Origin: Hygrophila difformis
Taxonomy: Eukaryota; Streptophyta; Magnoliopsida; Lamiales; Acanthaceae
Assembly: GCA_030278955.1 (NCBI GenBank)
Contig: JAOANR010000003.1
Coordinates: forward strand, 27,915,227-27,979,226
Length of the DNA stretch: 64,000 nucleotides
Direction: 5' to 3'
Shown: in pieces, positions 34,442-45,961 of the stretch
Numbering within the stretch: position 1 is the first letter of the stretch
How the letters are laid out: each line of letters starts with the position of its first letter
Program-made: the position numbers and the translations under genes
Notes under the pieces: model-generated
What the model was told of the DNA's origin: nothing
Database searches by the model: none
Seen by the model: only the letters and a program-made list of their open reading frames with translations

Positions 34442-34932
34442 CCGGAATATTTTAAAACTACTATTTTAAAGAGCCCGGATTATTTTGAAGCTATTATATT
34501 TTAAAGAGCCCAATTATTATTTTGAAGTTAAAGCCCAAATTTTTAGCCCAAAATTTTTTTTTAGAAGCCCAAGAAATTATCTTGGCCCAATAGCCTTGTT
34601 TTTATTTAAAGCCCAAATAATTTATTTCTTTCGGCCCAATATAGTGGCCCAAACCTTTTATCCTTATTTTAATCTATCCATGGAATAAATTTATTTTTAA
34701 AACCCATGGATAAATAAATGCATGCATAAAATTTTTTTTATTGGGGGGATCACATATACATATGCATACATAAATATTTACACTAACTCTTTTTATGTGA
34801 ACTATCGGTAATAAGAAACACTCCTACCTTAGAACTCGACATGATCTTGACTTAGGAGCGCTTGCTAAAGACTAACTTTGCCTTAGTCCTAGATCTTGAT
34901 CACTTAGAAACTCATCTTCGCGTGCTTCTAAA

Positions 34933-34974
34933 ATGACACCTAGAAGAATACTGAGGAAGGATCATATGCGATGA
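34933..34974 (+). pseudogene. gag stub (13 codons)
   Basis: The short frame MTPRRILRKDHMR lies exactly where gag starts in the 15413 element (MAPKGKSRKE) and shares the upstream TTAGAAACTCATCTTC leader. The rest of gag has been deleted, joining the start to the 3' non-coding part. A second copy is at 38877-38918. Confidence 0.7.
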
Positions 34975-35005
34975 TACCCGAACATAGTTGTGAATAATAC
35001 ATAGG

Positions 35006-35302
35006 CAGTTATGGGGACATAACTGTAATCTTAAGGGGGGGAGGATGTAATACCCCGTAAGAAAGCATAAGCATTTATTTTGAAACTCGAAAATTTTGTA
35101 TCCCAAATAAATTTTTGAACTACGTAATGACTTGATCCCTTCACAGGGTACGTAGGCAACCTGGAAATTTCAATTCTGGGTTCAGTCAAACAATAATCAA
35201 ACAACAAAAAAATAATCAACAATCGAACAATAATTCAATAACACAATATCGCAAATAGTAAACAAAAGGACCATAACTCTTAGCGCGAGAAAAGCTGAAA
35301 CA
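35006..35302 (+). other. relic 3' junction in internal 1 (hairpin, purine tract, LTR start)
   Basis: 35006-35025 is a perfect stem CAGTTAT/ATAACTG with loop GGGGAC; AAGGGGGGGAGGA follows (35033-35045) and then TGTAATACCCC (35046), an LTR-like start. The conserved GAACTACGT block lies inside this relic (35117-35191). Confidence 0.7.
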
Positions 35303-35322
35303 CAACTTCGAGGACGAAGTTG
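35303..35322 (+). other. PPT-proximal stem-loop, internal 1
   Basis: Stem CAACTTC/GAAGTTG, loop GAGGAC, six nt before AAGGGGGG (35329-35336). Confidence 0.75.
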
Positions 35323-35328
35323 ATTCTT

Positions 35329-35336
35329 AAGGGGGG
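35329..35336 (+). other. Polypurine tract, internal 1
   Basis: AAGGGGGG, then TGGAG and the LTR b start at 35342. Confidence 0.82.
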
Positions 35337-35341
35337 TGGAG

Positions 35342-38300
35342 TGTAATACCCCAGATTTTTATCAACGCCCAAAGGAATAAAATTTATTCCGATCAATGTC
35401 GAAATATCTCCGAGAAGAAGAAAATAATTTATCACAATAAATTATTGCTCGGAAATAAAACGCCGATAGATTCAAATTCAAAACGGAATAAAAGAGGGAA
35501 AGGAAGCCCGAAGACATTCCATGAATTGAGTCAAGATAATTGGAATTAAATTCAAGAAGGAAAAGAATTTTAATTCCAAGAACCCGTGAAGTCGGAAGAA
35601 ATTTAATGATACAAGTTATTGCACGGGAATCAAAAGACGACAAATTGGAAGCCGACGAACCCGAGAAATCGCCATCGAAAATTTAAATCCAAAAATAAAG
35701 AATTGGATTTAAATTATTAAAACCGAAATAATTCCGAGAGAGCGGAATTTATTATTTACCGGAAGATAACAACTCGAAACGAGTTTATCGAATTGTCCCA
35801 ACAATCACGGATAATTCCCACATTATGATTTTTATTTTTGTAGATAAGGAATCTTAATATTAAAAAAAAAAAAAAAAATATTAAAAGTTACTGTAGCACG
35901 TGTCTACTGTAGCAGTACTGTAGCAGTACTGTAGCACGTGCGGGTACTGTAGCAGCCGATCTCTTGTCGGATTTTTGTCCCTTTAATGCCAAAAATACAC
36001 CCCCAACACCCCATTATCACCCATCTACTTCATTTCTTCACCCAAAAACACTCCCAAAACTCTCCCAAAGCCAAAACACCTTTCCGGCGAACTTCCGACG
36101 AACTTCCGGCAACTTTCCGGCAACCAAATCCGACCAAGGAAGTGTGTAGATCAAGGATCACAGTGCTTAGATCTTTGGTAAGTAGTATCTTAGGTTCTCA
36201 ATCTCGTTTTTCCTCTCAAATCCCCAATCTAACTCTTGAATCGTTGATTGCAAATACGTTCGTGGCCAAAGTCGGGAACTTTGCGTTTCGTAGATCCGTT
36301 CGTAGGTGTTTGGACGACTCAAGAACACAATCTTTGTAAGTTAACCTTACTATGGTTTTGGGTGACTTAAAATGCAACAAAAACATAGAGTTTTAAAAAC
36401 TCTAAAATCTGTCAACAAGAGAAACCCTCAACGCAGCGTTTTCGTATGAATTTTTCAAACCTCTAAAGCTGCTCAAACAAGAAAACTCAAAACATGAAAA
36501 GTGTTCCTAAGACTTTGGTCTAGCTTCTGTAAAAATTTTAGAATTTTTCATGATGTTTTGAAACCTGAAACCAACCCAAAACCGAAGAGTATTAAATCTG
36601 GATCTTAGAACTTTGGACAGATTTCACTCTCAATCTTGTTAGCCATTTTGACCTTGGATCTAGGCCGATCTAGGATTGGTGTTGAACATGAAAGTTGTAG
36701 ATCTATGAGTTTGGAATATTACTGTAAGTTTTTAGAATTTTTCGTTGAGATTTGAGCCTCCGAATCTGAGCCGATCCGATCTGCGTTAGTACTAATGTCA
36801 AGAACCTTGACAGATTTCTTAACCGAACTTGATGAGCATATTTCTATTACTTCGAGTGTTCAAACCTGAAAACTCAAAACTAAGATTTTGATCCAAAGAT
36901 CATAAGCTATATTGTGTAAAAATTTCAAAGATTTTCATCAAGTTTTGATACCCCAAATCGTATCGAACATATTCTGCGTTTTAAGAATTGTCAAAGGATG
37001 ACAGATTTCATAGCCGATCTTGATGAGCTTATTCCTATCATTTATAGTCCGAACCAATCTTTGAGTTCTAAACAAAAGTTGTTGGAAATCATGTCTAGTA
37101 TGTCTCTGTAAAATTTCAGAATTTTTGGAGTCCATTTGATATGATAAAAAGTCGAATCTTTTAACGTTGTCAAACCTGAATCCTGACAGCATACCATTTC
37201 TGTAGAAAACTTGATTTTTTTGACATACTTCCCATCGTTTTTCCGAAAAACTTAAAACACGAAAGTTGTTCGTTGGGATGTTTTTGAGCTACTGTACAAA
37301 TTTCAGAACAATCGCCTAAGAAATGGATTTTTAAACCAAAAAGGCGCAAACTATGACATCGATCGATTTTTGAAATCTTTTAAACAACGATCGAGACGTT
37401 GGAATTACGATAAAGCTATATTTTTGAAAAATCCCGTTACACCAAATAAAAACATTTTCTGTAAAAGAATTCTTTAGAAACATTGGGGAATTTATGACCA
37501 AGTTTGATATTATCAATATGGCCAGACGGCTTGTGGACATAAGAGCCCAAGCGAACGGCTAGTGGACATAAGAGCCCTAGCGAATGGTCGACCAAACGGC
37601 TTGTGGACATAAGAGCCCAAGCGAACGGCCAGTGGACATAAGAGCCCTGGCGAATGGTTATAAATATTGATTATGAGGATTGCGGTCACAAGAGCCCTGG
37701 TGTATGGTGAACTATAAAAGAAACGAAAAATATTTTGAGAAGTGATACTTATGAAATTGGCTGAGGCCGCCGGATCACCGGCTAAATGATACTTTTGAAA
37801 TTGGCTGCGGCCGCCGGATCACCGGCTAAATGATATTTTGATGAAATGGTTATGTAACGGGAGAACAAAATATTTAAGGTTTTTAAGTCTTTATGCCTTG
37901 CAAATCATTTTCCTACAAGAAATCTTTTTATAAAATTTAACTAAAGGCTTTGAAACCCCTAACCCATGCTATGTGTTAGCTTACTCAGCGCGTTTTTGCT
38001 GACCCAAACCATATATCTCCTTTTTCTTACAGAGTACGAAGAATATGCATCGTCATATGCATACATGGGAACATTAAGGGAAATCTTTATTTTAAATCCC
38101 TGCGTTTAATTACGACTTGCATGAACGGGAATGTTTAATCCCGTGTTTTGGCCATGTTGGCCCTATATTTAATTTCCGCTGCACAATTTATATTTCTGCT
38201 GCAATTTTGATGTACTATCTTTAAGTTATATATGAATGGGCTGTTTGAATATTTTAAATTCTGAAAAACCATAGCCTTGCATCTCTTTAGTGAGCTCGGA

Positions 38301-38370
38301 GAAACCGTGTCTTGCTAGGGAGGTGTGGCGGTGGCATCCCGGCCTGGGTTACCAAAACCGGGGTGTTACA
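35342..38370 (+). repeat. LTR b of the complex (3029 bp)
   Basis: Middle LTR, same as LTR a except for a run of 17 A (35862-35878) instead of 16. It is flanked by a purine tract on the left and a primer site on the right, so it serves as 3' LTR of one unit and 5' LTR of the next. Confidence 0.92.
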
Positions 38371-38373
38371 ATG

Positions 38374-38385
38374 TGGTATCAGAGC
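38374..38385 (+). other. Primer binding site, initiator Met-tRNA type (internal 2)
   Basis: TGGTATCAGAGC, three nt after LTR b. Confidence 0.92.
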
Positions 38386-39246
38386 CCGGAATATTTTAAA
38401 ACTACTATTTTAAAGAGCCCGGATTATTTTGAAGCTATTATATTTTAAAGAGCCCAATTATTATTTTGAAGTTAAAGCCCAAATTTTTAGCCCAAAATTT
38501 TTTTTTAGAAGCCCAAGAAATTATCTTGGCCCAATAGCCTTGTTTTTATTTAAAGCCCAAATAATTTATTTCTTTCGGCCCAATATAGTGGCCCAAACCT
38601 TTTATCCTTATTTTAATCTATCCATGGAATAAATTTATTTTTAAAACCCATGGATAAATAAATGCATGCATAAAATTTTTTTTATTGGGGGGATCACATA
38701 TACATATGCATACATAAATATTTACACTAACTCTTTTTATGTGAACTATCGGTAATAAGAAACACTCCTACCTTAGAACTCGACATGATCTTGACTTAGG
38801 AGCGCTTGCTAAAGACTAACTTTGCCTTAGTCCTAGATCTTGATCACTTAGAAACTCATCTTCGCGTGCTTCTAAAATGACACCTAGAAGAATACTGAGG
38901 AAGGATCATATGCGATGATACCCGAACATAGTTGTGAATAATACATAGGCAGTTATGGGGACATAACTGTAATCTTAAGGGGGGGAGGATGTAATACCCC
39001 GTAAGAAAGCATAAGCATTTATTTTGAAACTCGAAAATTTTGTATCCCAAATAAATTTTTGAACTACGTAATGACTTGATCCCTTCACAGGGTACGTAGG
39101 CAACCTGGAAATTTCAATTCTGGGTTCAGTCAAACAATAATCAAACAACAAAAAAATAATCAACAATCGAACAATAATTCAATAACACAATATCGCAAAT
39201 AGTAAACAAAAGGACCATAACTCTTAGCGCGAGAAAAGCTGAAACA

Positions 39247-39280
39247 CAACTTCAAGGACGAAGTTGATTCTTAAGGGGGG
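39247..39280 (+). other. PPT-proximal stem-loop and polypurine tract, internal 2
   Basis: Stem CAACTTC/GAAGTTG with loop AAGGAC (39247-39266), then AAGGGGGG at 39273-39280. The one substitution is in the loop and keeps a purine. Confidence 0.75.
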
Positions 39281-39285
39281 TGGAG

Positions 39286-42200
39286 TGTAATACCCCAGAT
39301 TTTTATCAACGCCCAAAGGAATAAAATTTATTCCGATCAATGTCGAAATATCTCCGAGAAGAAGAAAATAATTTATCACAATAAATTATTGCTCGGAAAT
39401 AAAACGCCGATAGATTCAAATTCAAAACGGAATAAAAGAGGGAAAGGAAGCCCGAAGACATTCCATGAATTGAGTCAAGATAATTGGAATTAAATTCAAG
39501 AAGGAAAAGAATTTTAATTCCAAGAACCCGTGAAGTCGGAAGAAATTTAATGATACAAGTTATTGCACGGGAATCAAAAGACGACAAATTGGAAGCCGAC
39601 GAACCCGAGAAATCGCCATCGAAAATTTAAATCCAAAAATAAAGAATTGGATTTAAATTATTAAAACCGAAATAATTCCGAGAGAGCGGAATTTATTATT
39701 TACCGGAAGATAACAACTCGAAACGAGTTTATCGAATTGTCCCAACAATCACGGATAATTCCCACATTATGATTTTTATTTTTGTAGATAAGGAATCTTA
39801 ATATTAAAAAAAAAAAAAAAAAATATTAAAAGTTACTGTAGCACGTGTCTACTGTAGCAGTACTGTAGCAGTACTGTAGCACGTGCGGGTACTGTAGCAG
39901 CCGATCTCTTGTCGGATTTTTGTCCCTTTAATGCCAAAAATACACCCCCAACACCCCATTATCACCCATCTACTTCATTTCTTCACCCAAAAACACTCCC
40001 AAAACTCTCCCAAAGCCAAAACACCTTTCCGGCGAACTTCCGACGAACTTCCGGCAACTTTCCGGCAACCAAATCCGACCAAGGAAGTGTGTAGATCAAG
40101 GATCACAGTGCTTAGATCTTTGGTAAGTAGTATCTTAGGTTCTCAATCTCGTTTTTCCTCTCAAATCCCCAATCTAACTCTTGAATCGTTGATTGCAAAT
40201 ACGTTCGTGGCCAAAGTCGGGAACTTTGCGTTTCGTAGATCCGTTCGTAGGTGTTTGGACGACTCAAGAACACAATCTTTGTAAGTTAACCTTACTATGG
40301 TTTTGGGTGACTTAAAATGCAACAAAAACATAGAGTTTTAAAAACTCTAAAATCTGTCAACAAGAGAAACCCTCAACGCAGCGTTTTCGTATGAATTTTT
40401 CAAACCTCTAAAGCTGCTCAAACAAGAAAACTCAAAACATGAAAAGTGTTCCTAAGACTTTGGTCTAGCTTCTGTAAAAATTTTAGAATTTTTCATGATG
40501 TTTTGAAACCTGAAACCAACCCAAAACCGAAGAGTATTAAATCTGGATCTTAGAACTTTGGACAGATTTCACTCTCAATCTTGTTAGCCATTTTGACCTT
40601 GGATCTAGGCCGATCTAGGATTGGTGTTGAACATGAAAGTTGTAGATCTATGAGTTTGGAATATTACTGTAAGTTTTTAGAATTTTTCGTTGAGATTTGA
40701 GCCTCCGAATCTGAGCCGATCCGATCTGCGTTAGTACTAATGTCAAGAACCTTGACAGATTTCTTAACCGAACTTGATGAGCATATTTCTATTACTTCGA
40801 GTGTTCAAACCTGAAAACTCAAAACTAAGATTTTGATCCAAAGATCATAAGCTATATTGTGTAAAAATTTCAAAGATTTTCATCAAGTTTTGATACCCCA
40901 AATCGTATCGAACATATTCTGCGTTTTAAGAATTGTCAAAGGATGACAGATTTCATAGCCGATCTTGATGAGCTTATTCCTATCATTTATAGTCCGAACC
41001 AATCTTTGAGTTCTAAACAAAAGTTGTTGGAAATCATGTCTAGTATGTCTCTGTAAAATTTCAGAATTTTTGGAGTCCATTTGATATGATAAAAAGTCGA
41101 ATCTTTTAACGTTGTCAAACCTGAATCCTGACAGCATACCATTTCTGTAGAAAACTTGATTTTTTTGACATACTTCCCATCGTTTTTCCGAAAAACTTAA
41201 AACACGAAAGTTGTTCGTTGGGATGTTTTTGAGCTACTGTACAAATTTCAGAACAATCGCCTAAGAAATGGATTTTTAAACCAAAAAGGCGCAAACTATG
41301 ACATCGATCGATTTTTGAAATCTTTTAAACAACGATCGAGACGTTGGAATTACGATAAAGCTATATTTTTGAAAAATCCCGTTACACCAAATAAAAACAT
41401 TTTCTGTAAAAGAATTCTTTAGAAACATTGGGGAATTTATGACCAAGTTTGATATTATCAATATGGCCAGACGGCTTGTGGACATAAGAGCCCAAGCGAA
41501 CGGCTAGTGGACATAAGAGCCCTAGCGAATGGTCGACCAAACGGCTTGTGGACATAAGAGCCCAAGCGAACGGCCAGTGGACATAAGAGCCCTGGCGAAT
41601 GGTTATAAATATTGATTATGAGGATTGCGGTCACAAGAGCCCTGGTGTATGGTGAACTATAAAAGAAACGAAAAATATTTTGAGAAGTGATACTTATGAA
41701 ATTGGCTGAGGCCGCCGGATCACCGGCTAAATGATACTTTTGAAATTGGCTGCGGCCGCCGGATCACCGGCTAAATGATATTTTGATGAAATGGTTATGT
41801 AACGGGAGAACAAAATATTTAAGGTTTTTAAGTCTTTATGCCTTGCAAATCATTTTCCTACAAGAAATCTTTTTATAAAATTTAACTAAAGGCTTTGAAA
41901 CCCCTAACCCATGCTATGTGTTAGCTTACTCAGCGCGTTTTTGCTGACCCAAACCATATATCTCCTTTTTCTTACAGAGTACGAAGAATATGCATCGTCA
42001 TATGCATACATGGGAACATTAAGGGAAATCTTTATTTTAAATCCCTGCGTTTAATTACGACTTGCATGAACGGGAATGTTTAATCCCGTGTTTTGGCCAT
42101 GTTGGCCCTATATTTAATTTCCGCTGCACAATTTATATTTCTGCTGCAATTTTGATGTACTATCTTTAAGTTATATATGAATGGGCTGTTTGAATATTTT

Positions 42201-42315
42201 AAATTCTGAAAAACCATAGCCTTGCATCTCTTTAGTGAGCTCGGAGAAACCGTGTCTTGCTAGGGAGGTGTGGCGGTGGCATCCCGGCCTGGGTTACCAA
42301 AACCGGGGTGTTACA
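39286..42315 (+). repeat. LTR c of the complex (3030 bp)
   Basis: Same as LTRs a and b except for a run of 18 A (39806-39823). Ends TGTTACA, followed by the AATAT duplication. Confidence 0.92.
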
Positions 42316-42320
42316 AATAT
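42316..42320. repeat. target site duplication AATAT (right, three-LTR complex)
   Basis: Second copy; host DNA of the Y LTR continues after it. Confidence 0.9.
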
Positions 42321-42608
42321 TTAAAATATTACAAGCAACTCCCATTTATATTCTTATTAAATATAATTTTAATTTGCTTTATTTTAAATTTGATGTCACT
42401 ATCTTTAATTAAATCACCATTAGAATTAATCAAAATCTTTTTAAATATATTACAATTAATTAATGAACTTAAGAACAATTAAAATTTCTCCGGAATGAAA
42501 TAATATTCTGAAATTCCCTGTGGATTCGACCCGGTATTCACCGGTTTTTATTACTTGATGACTACCATCCGCTTGTGGTAAAATATGAGTAGTGAAAATC
42601 ACCCATCA

Positions 42609-42785
42609 GCTACACCTACGACGCTATCCTAGTATAACGCCGTAAATTAGTGTATAGCGTCGTACACACCCCTTTAACCCCAGAAATTTTCAGCTCTTTC
42701 ACCAATCCATGACGACGCTAACCTCACAATGCTATCCTAGGATAGCGTCGTCAAATCTGTTTAGCGTCGTAATTGGCATTTTTGC
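42609..42785. repeat. AGCGTCGT hairpin array in LTR B
   Basis: Copies of ACGACGCT and AGCGTCGT, including a 9-bp stem GACGACGCT/AGCGTCGTC and the perfect 16-nt palindrome GCTATCCTAGGATAGC (about 42730-42745). It occupies the position of GTCGCGGAAC array 1 in the A LTR. Confidence 0.75.
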
Positions 42786-45096
42786 CAGATTTCCCATTCT
42801 CCATTTTTCCCACTTAATTAATTGAACCTTTATGTTAATGTTTTGAGGTTGAAATCCAATGATCTCAACCCATGATTAATTTAATATAAAGAACTTTGTT
42901 CAATTGACCATTAAAAGATTTTTCTACAAAATTAAACTCTAATGATCTAAGTATATAATCCGGACTGTAATTCATTAACTAAATATGGAATGAGTGATTA
43001 TTTAGACATAAAGAGTAATTATGGATTTAATTCCATACCCTTGCATGAGAAACCAATGTCTCTCATACAAGATGACCCAAAAATATTTTCTTTTATTTAT
43101 TTTGTCTTTACCCGTGTTGTGTGAAACAACTAGTAAGAGATATAACAGACTAATGTTGGCGGGTATTCCCACACGGATAAACTAGCTCGTGGTCTGTATA
43201 TTAATTACTAGATGTTATTTTGCATGGTCCGGATAGTGGTCGGTGGAAGCCTTGGCGGTTCGTCCATCCGGGATTATAATAGCTGCTCAGCTGATTCCTA
43301 TCCGGATACAGTTTTATTTTCTTTATCTTAATTTCAAACCTGAATTCAAGTTGTAGTATTATTAAATGATGTCGACCAACATTATTTGAGAATTATTACA
43401 GCAAGAAAATATGTGGGTTTTTCTTCCATTCACAGACAAAAGGGAGCTGAATGACAGTGGTCATCGTCATTTGGAATTCCTTTCTGTCTAAAAATCATTC
43501 CATCCAAATGAGAGGGAAATTGGACAGCAGATGTTTGCAGTTCACCCAATCATATTGCCATCTTTTTAGCCAAAATAAATTCTTCTCATCTCCGGCTATT
43601 TCATCTTTGTGTTCCAACTTCTGTCTAAACCCACCTTATATTTTGGGTTAAATTAATTTTACACTTCCTTATAAAATTATGCATGATATTATTATGTAAA
43701 TATTGTGGTCAATATTATTTTGGGATCCTTCCCTTGGACATAGAAGTCTTGATTTTAATCAGATGTCTCATGATAAATTTCCAACAAAAATTCATTTATA
43801 AAATCCGGATCTGAGTAAGGAATAAATTCCACAGTTATGACTAACTCATATCCGACTGGGGGTTGATTTTGGGAAATTAGAAGCAGAGTCAGCGATTAGG
43901 TCTCACCTAGACTGAAAGGGTCTGTGTTCTTATTGAGAATCTAGTACCTGTTTAGGGAATGATTTTCAAATCAATTATTTTCCAAAATTGCTGTGTGTTG
44001 GGAATCTGATATTAAATGTTGCACTGAGATGGGGTCCACTTGGACTCGAATACGGTGTGATAGTTAATACTAGAGGAACAGCATTCGGGCCTTGGTTATT
44101 TTCTAAGGTAGGGTTGAGTTCCTTTCAACTGCTATCCTCTTCTGCCAATGCCTATTTTTGAGTCCCGAGTGAGTGCATCCGGAATGAACTAATTTATTAG
44201 TTTATTTCATTAGTTTGTATCTCATAACCACCCGACGGGAAGTGAACACTGCGAGCGGTTCACCGAGAATAGGGAATTCTTGATCCACACCCAGTCATTC
44301 TGACTGGGGGCTTTCTTTTACTACCAGGGTCAGACTTTAAAAAACCTCCGAGTGATAGGATTTTAAATGCTTTCTTTACCGCTTTCTTTTACCGCTTTCT
44401 TTTAACTGCTTTCTCTAGAGGTCACTCGGTTGTATTGAGAGTTGCGTAACTGCTACTAGGACTGAGAGTTAAGGGATAGTTCAGGGCTTGATTAGAATCT
44501 TTGGGTGTGACATGGGGGAATGATAACGGTACTTGACACTTCAATAAATGATTTGTCAGGTGTTGCTTGTCCACCACAGATGAATAATATGCCTCAGCAT
44601 GGCCATGTGAGGGCATTTGTGAGTCTGTGGTATCTTAGAATTTGTTTTCTTAAGAGCATGTAAACTCTTACTGTAAGTACATGTCTGTTAAAGGGAACAT
44701 GGTATAGAGAGCATGAGAGTTAGCTAACTGAAAGGATTATCCCAAGCTAAGATCTGTGTAACAAAATGGAAGTTTAATTGTGTTTCATCTGAATCTTGTC
44801 CAATTTTTATTATTTTCTTCATGTCCCTTCTGTCTCATTTTAAATCTGCTTTCTTAGAATAATCTTAACCGTTTTTTTCTTAGAATAATTTATTGCTTTC
44901 TTAGATTAAATTTAATTCGCTTTCTAGAATAATTTTATCTGCTTTATTTTAATTGCTTTCATAGCTTAGTTTAAATTCTGTCAAGTAGTTGATAATTAAA
45001 ACACAAACTTGAATCGAGTAACCGAGTGGAAAATCTTAGTAAATGACGTGGGCCCTGCTTCTATCGCACATCCTCCAGTGAACGATCCGGTACTTA

Positions 45097-45106
45097 CTAT
45101 AAATAC
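45097..45106 (+). promoter_or_regulatory. TATA box candidate, LTR B
   Basis: CTATAAATAC, about 190 bp from the LTR end, conserved with the two A LTRs. Confidence 0.55.
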
Positions 45107-45296
45107 TGCAATTTTTGACTCCGTGTGCTTTCGGGGGCACAATTTCTTAACACGAGTAAATAAAAACGTGACAACCTATAAATATATCCTTAAACCCTTT
45201 CCCACGAATCATAACTCTTTTCATTTAATAAATTCGAACTTGATATTTTAAAAAGAAAATACTCGTGTTGACGAAATTTGTCAAAAGTTTCAATTA

Positions 45297-45930
45297 CTAA
45301 TCCAATATTTTTATGATGGTCTTACTAACATGGAAAGGAGGCTTCTGGATTCGGCTTGTGGAGGGTCATTGATGAAGAAAACACCAGCAGAGGCATGGGA
45401 CATGATTCAAACGTCCGCTGAGTACACCCAACAGTTTGGATATCGGGACAAAGTTGTTGCAGTTAAAGAGGCATTCGAGATAAATTCGCGTTCTGTTCAA
45501 CAACAACTTTCGGAATTAATTGCCTTTGTTAGAAAACTTGCTGTAGTACAAGCCCAAGTTAAAGCTTGTGGAATTTGCTGCCACACTGGCCATGCCACCA
45601 ATGAATGTCCGACGTTGCATCAGGAAGTCGATTGAACGCAACTAGGTTTGTGCCCCGAAAGAATTATGATCCATTTTCACAAACATACAACCCAGGTTGG
45701 CGTGATCATCCCAACATTCGCTATGGAAACTCCTAAAAAACCAACAACAAAATCGCCCACCTCCTCAAGGCGAAACAGGTATGTCTTTACACGATATAGT
45801 TAAATCCATGGCATCTAACACTTTGCAATTTCAACAGGAGGCGCGCACCAACATTAAGAATCTTGAAAATCAAATGGCTCAATTGACCAGGGAGGTGCGC
45901 GAGTCCAGGGAGCGTAAAAAAGGGTAAACT
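45297..45930 (+). pseudogene. gag: Athila Gag, C-terminal part
   Basis: Coding similarity starts directly at the LTR B junction (LIQYFYDGLTNMERR, frame of 45297). It continues through DSACGGSLMKKTPAEAWDMI to a zinc knuckle CGICCHTGHATNEC (45567-45608, CX2CX4HX4C). TGA stops this frame at 45633. The next conserved piece, RKNYDPFSQTYNPGWRDHPN (about 45656-45715), and the linker FQQEARTNIKNLENQMAQLT (about 45829-45888) lie in other frames, so at least two frameshifts exist. Athila Gag is usually around 600 residues or more; only about 200 are represented. The N-terminal part was lost to the left of LTR B. Confidence 0.82.
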
Positions 45931-45961
45931 ACCTGCACAACCTGAAATTAATCCATGCAAT

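Larger units (their letters stand above)
34427..35341 (+). other. internal region 1 of the complex
   Basis: 915 bp: primer site, AT-rich leader, gag stub, relic 3' junction and true 3' junction. No gag core or pol. Confidence 0.85.
38371..39285 (+). other. internal region 2 of the complex
   Basis: 915 bp, same order as internal 1: primer site 38374-38385, gag stub 38877-38918, relic hairpin 38950-38969 and relic LTR start 38990. I noted one difference from internal 1: loop AAGGAC instead of GAGGAC at 39254. Confidence 0.85.
31399..42315 (+). mobile_element. Tandem complex LTR-internal-LTR-internal-LTR (Tekay/Del-like, gag-deleted)
   Basis: Three LTRs (31399-34426, 35342-38370, 39286-42315) and two 915-bp internal regions are in the same orientation. 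Only the outermost ends carry the AATAT duplication, so this is one integration that became a tandem, not three insertions. The LTRs differ by A-run length; other open frames in them translate identically. Neither internal part has gag or pol beyond a 13-codon stub, so this is a non-autonomous deletion derivative. Confidence 0.9.
29557..42608 (+). repeat. 3' LTR of the gene Y element (interrupted by the three-LTR complex)
   Basis: Starts TGATGCACCC after the purine tract. The proposed end is ...CACCCATCA at 42608, after CCCTGTGGATTCGACCCGG, a sequence common near Athila LTR ends. Without the inserted complex and one AATAT it is about 2130 bp. The 5' LTR is not in the window, so the right boundary rests on family resemblance. 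Contains the second GCGCC array. Confidence 0.65.
42609..45292 (+). mobile_element. LTR B: truncated relative of the element A LTR, plus orientation
   Basis: From about 42785 to the end it is collinear with the reverse complement of the A LTR (A coordinates about 4940 down to 2243), clearly diverged but alignable. It ends GTCAAAAGTTTCA like A. The first 3 kb of the A LTR has no counterpart; the left edge touches the end of the Y LTR, so it was probably cut by that insertion. It is not followed by a primer site but by gag of element C, so it is a solo or truncated LTR inserted into gag. A duplication cannot be checked; ATTAC (45293-45297) would be the right copy. Confidence 0.75.

Noticed and set aside
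42609..45292. LTR B as 5' LTR of Athila C
   Set aside because: The 3' LTR of C (60801-62330) is unrelated to it, and no primer binding site follows LTR B; gag starts at once.
45293..45297. ATTAC as proof of an LTR B target duplication
   Set aside because: The left end of LTR B is lost, so the second copy cannot be checked.
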